A DNA stretch of 9,788 nt, taken from positions 1 to 9,788 of the forward strand of contig CAZWFN010000193.1 of NCBI GenBank assembly GCA_964633205.1, in the 5' to 3' direction. This DNA comes from CAYVQE01 sp964633205. Lineage in GTDB: Bacteria; Myxococcota; B64-G9. Under the pieces are notes generated by a model that saw only the letters and a list, made by a program, of their open reading frames with translations, was not told where the DNA came from and did no database searches. The position numbers were made by a program, and so were the translations under genes. Shown one piece after another: positions 9,243 through 9,788 of the stretch. How positions within the stretch are numbered: the stretch's first letter is position 1; every line of letters begins with the position of its first letter.

Positions 9243-9317
9243 CTCCTACCACCGGTCGCGATGGAAGGGAAGCTTTTTGGCTTGCCGATTTGCCGCAGCT
9301 TGGAGCGCGCTGGCCGC

Positions 9318-9788
9318 TCAGGGCTGGTTCTCGACCACGCCGGGCTGGCCGGCCAGGCCGTCGTAGCCCTGGTTCTCGCGGCTCTCGCCGCCGGCGCCCG
9401 GGGCCAAGTCGTAGTAGCCCAGCACATCGTCCACCCCGCCGCCGTCAGCGTCGATCAAGATGCGGCCGCCGCCGCCGCCGCCGCCGGCGTCGCCGTTGTC
9501 GGCCGGCCCGCCGTCGCCGCCGCGGACCGATAGGGTGTCCTCGATGCGGATCAGGCCGCCGGCGGTGGTGACCGTGATGCGACCGCCCGAGCCGCCGCCG
9601 CCGCCGCCGGTGCCGTTGTAACCGTCGCCGCCGGCGCCGCCGTCGGCGTACAGGGCGCCCTCGATGTCGATCTGGCCGCCGGTGGTGGCGATGATCAGCA
9701 CCCCGCCGCCACCGCCGCCGCCGCCGCCGCTGTTGGGCCCGCAGGTCGAGCCGCCGCCGCCACCGGTGCCGCCGTTGAAGTCCGAGCC
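9318..9788 (-). CDS. glycine-rich repeat surface protein, C-terminal part (gene continues past the window edge)
   Basis: The open frame runs from the window edge to TGA at 9318-9320, giving 156 visible residues with no start in view. It is built of about three units of 35-40 residues. Each starts with a run of Gly, followed by a beta-strand pattern such as VLIIAT, GRITVT or GRILID, a strand such as IDIEGAL or IRIEDTL, and a short GG-rich turn. Gly-rich repeats of this kind occur in large secreted, probably beta-helical, proteins of Myxococcota. The last unit is degenerate and ends in ENQP. A GTG within the frame (9701) is unlikely to be the true start because the Gly-rich repeat continues upstream of it. 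Its neighbours are also surface proteins. Function is unknown; an alternative is that the reading is inflated by GC-rich triplet repeats, although the strand pattern argues against it. Confidence 0.75.
   Translation of the reverse strand, partial: GSDFNGGTGGGGGSTCGPNSGGGGGGGGGVLIIATTGGQIDIEGALYADGGAGGDGYNGTGGGGGGSGGRITVTTAGGLIRIEDTLSVRGGDGGPADNGDAGGGGGGGRILIDADGGGVDDVLGYYDLAPGAGGESRENQGYDGLAGQPGVVENQP
9465..9728. repeat. clustered GCC triplet tracts encoding poly-glycine
   Basis: Perfect GCC tracts on the plus strand lie at 9465-9485 (seven units), 9591-9608 (six units) and 9714-9728 (five units). They recur about once per protein repeat and read as glycine runs on the minus strand. Length changes would alter the size of the Gly runs but not the frame. 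They are also possible sites of assembly collapse. Confidence 0.8.

Noticed and set aside
9256..9280. Short AAGC/GCTT stem with a T-run as a terminator between the glycine-rich gene and the barrel remnant
   Set aside because: The stem is only four pairs, and the T-run lies in the loop rather than after the stem, on the strand opposite to both genes.

Overview
This is a GC-rich window of about 9.8 kb. It looks like a chromosomal segment of a myxobacterium-like (Myxococcota / former Deltaproteobacteria) organism. The clues are a soluble-type Ser/Thr kinase of the 'GGMA' sort, a multi-PilZ protein, a Cys-rich FG-GAP lipoprotein, a protein with MopE-type Asp/Cys repeats and a MYXO-CTERM-like tail, and a glycine-rich surface protein. 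The taxon is inferred from gene content only. I see no rRNA, tRNA, CRISPR array or mobile element.

Layout. (1) 56-1378, minus: an SsnA-type amidohydrolase, separated by a 98-bp divergent intergenic region from (2) 1477-2661, plus: a protein of three tandem PilZ domains. (3) 2815-4161, plus: a cytoplasmic Ser/Thr protein kinase. Its C-terminus looks like a ribbon-helix-helix domain, and its GTG start is set by a Shine-Dalgarno just after a long leader hairpin. (4) 4183-6447, plus: an FG-GAP beta-propeller lipoprotein 21 bp downstream of the kinase, ending at a terminator-like hairpin (6447-6471). (5) 6583-9066, plus: a secreted beta-helix / fibronectin-like / MopE-repeat protein with a C-terminal sorting tail. 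(6) About 9041-9242, minus: the C-terminal remnant of an outer-membrane beta-barrel, overlapping the end of gene 5 tail to tail. (7) 9318 to beyond 9788, minus: the C-terminal part of a glycine-rich repeat protein.

How the genes may work together. Genes 2 and 3 put cyclic-di-GMP sensing beside Ser/Thr phosphorylation. Genes 3 and 4 are close enough to share a transcript, pairing a cytoplasmic kinase with an exported lipoprotein. Genes 4, 5, 6 and 7 all encode envelope or surface proteins, so the right two thirds of the window is best read as a cell-surface region. The amidohydrolase is divergent and metabolically unrelated. The least ordinary items are the kinase-RHH fusion with its structured leader, the triple PilZ protein with one degenerate domain, and the damaged barrel remnant at the convergent junction. 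No complete new multi-gene defence or mobile system is evident.
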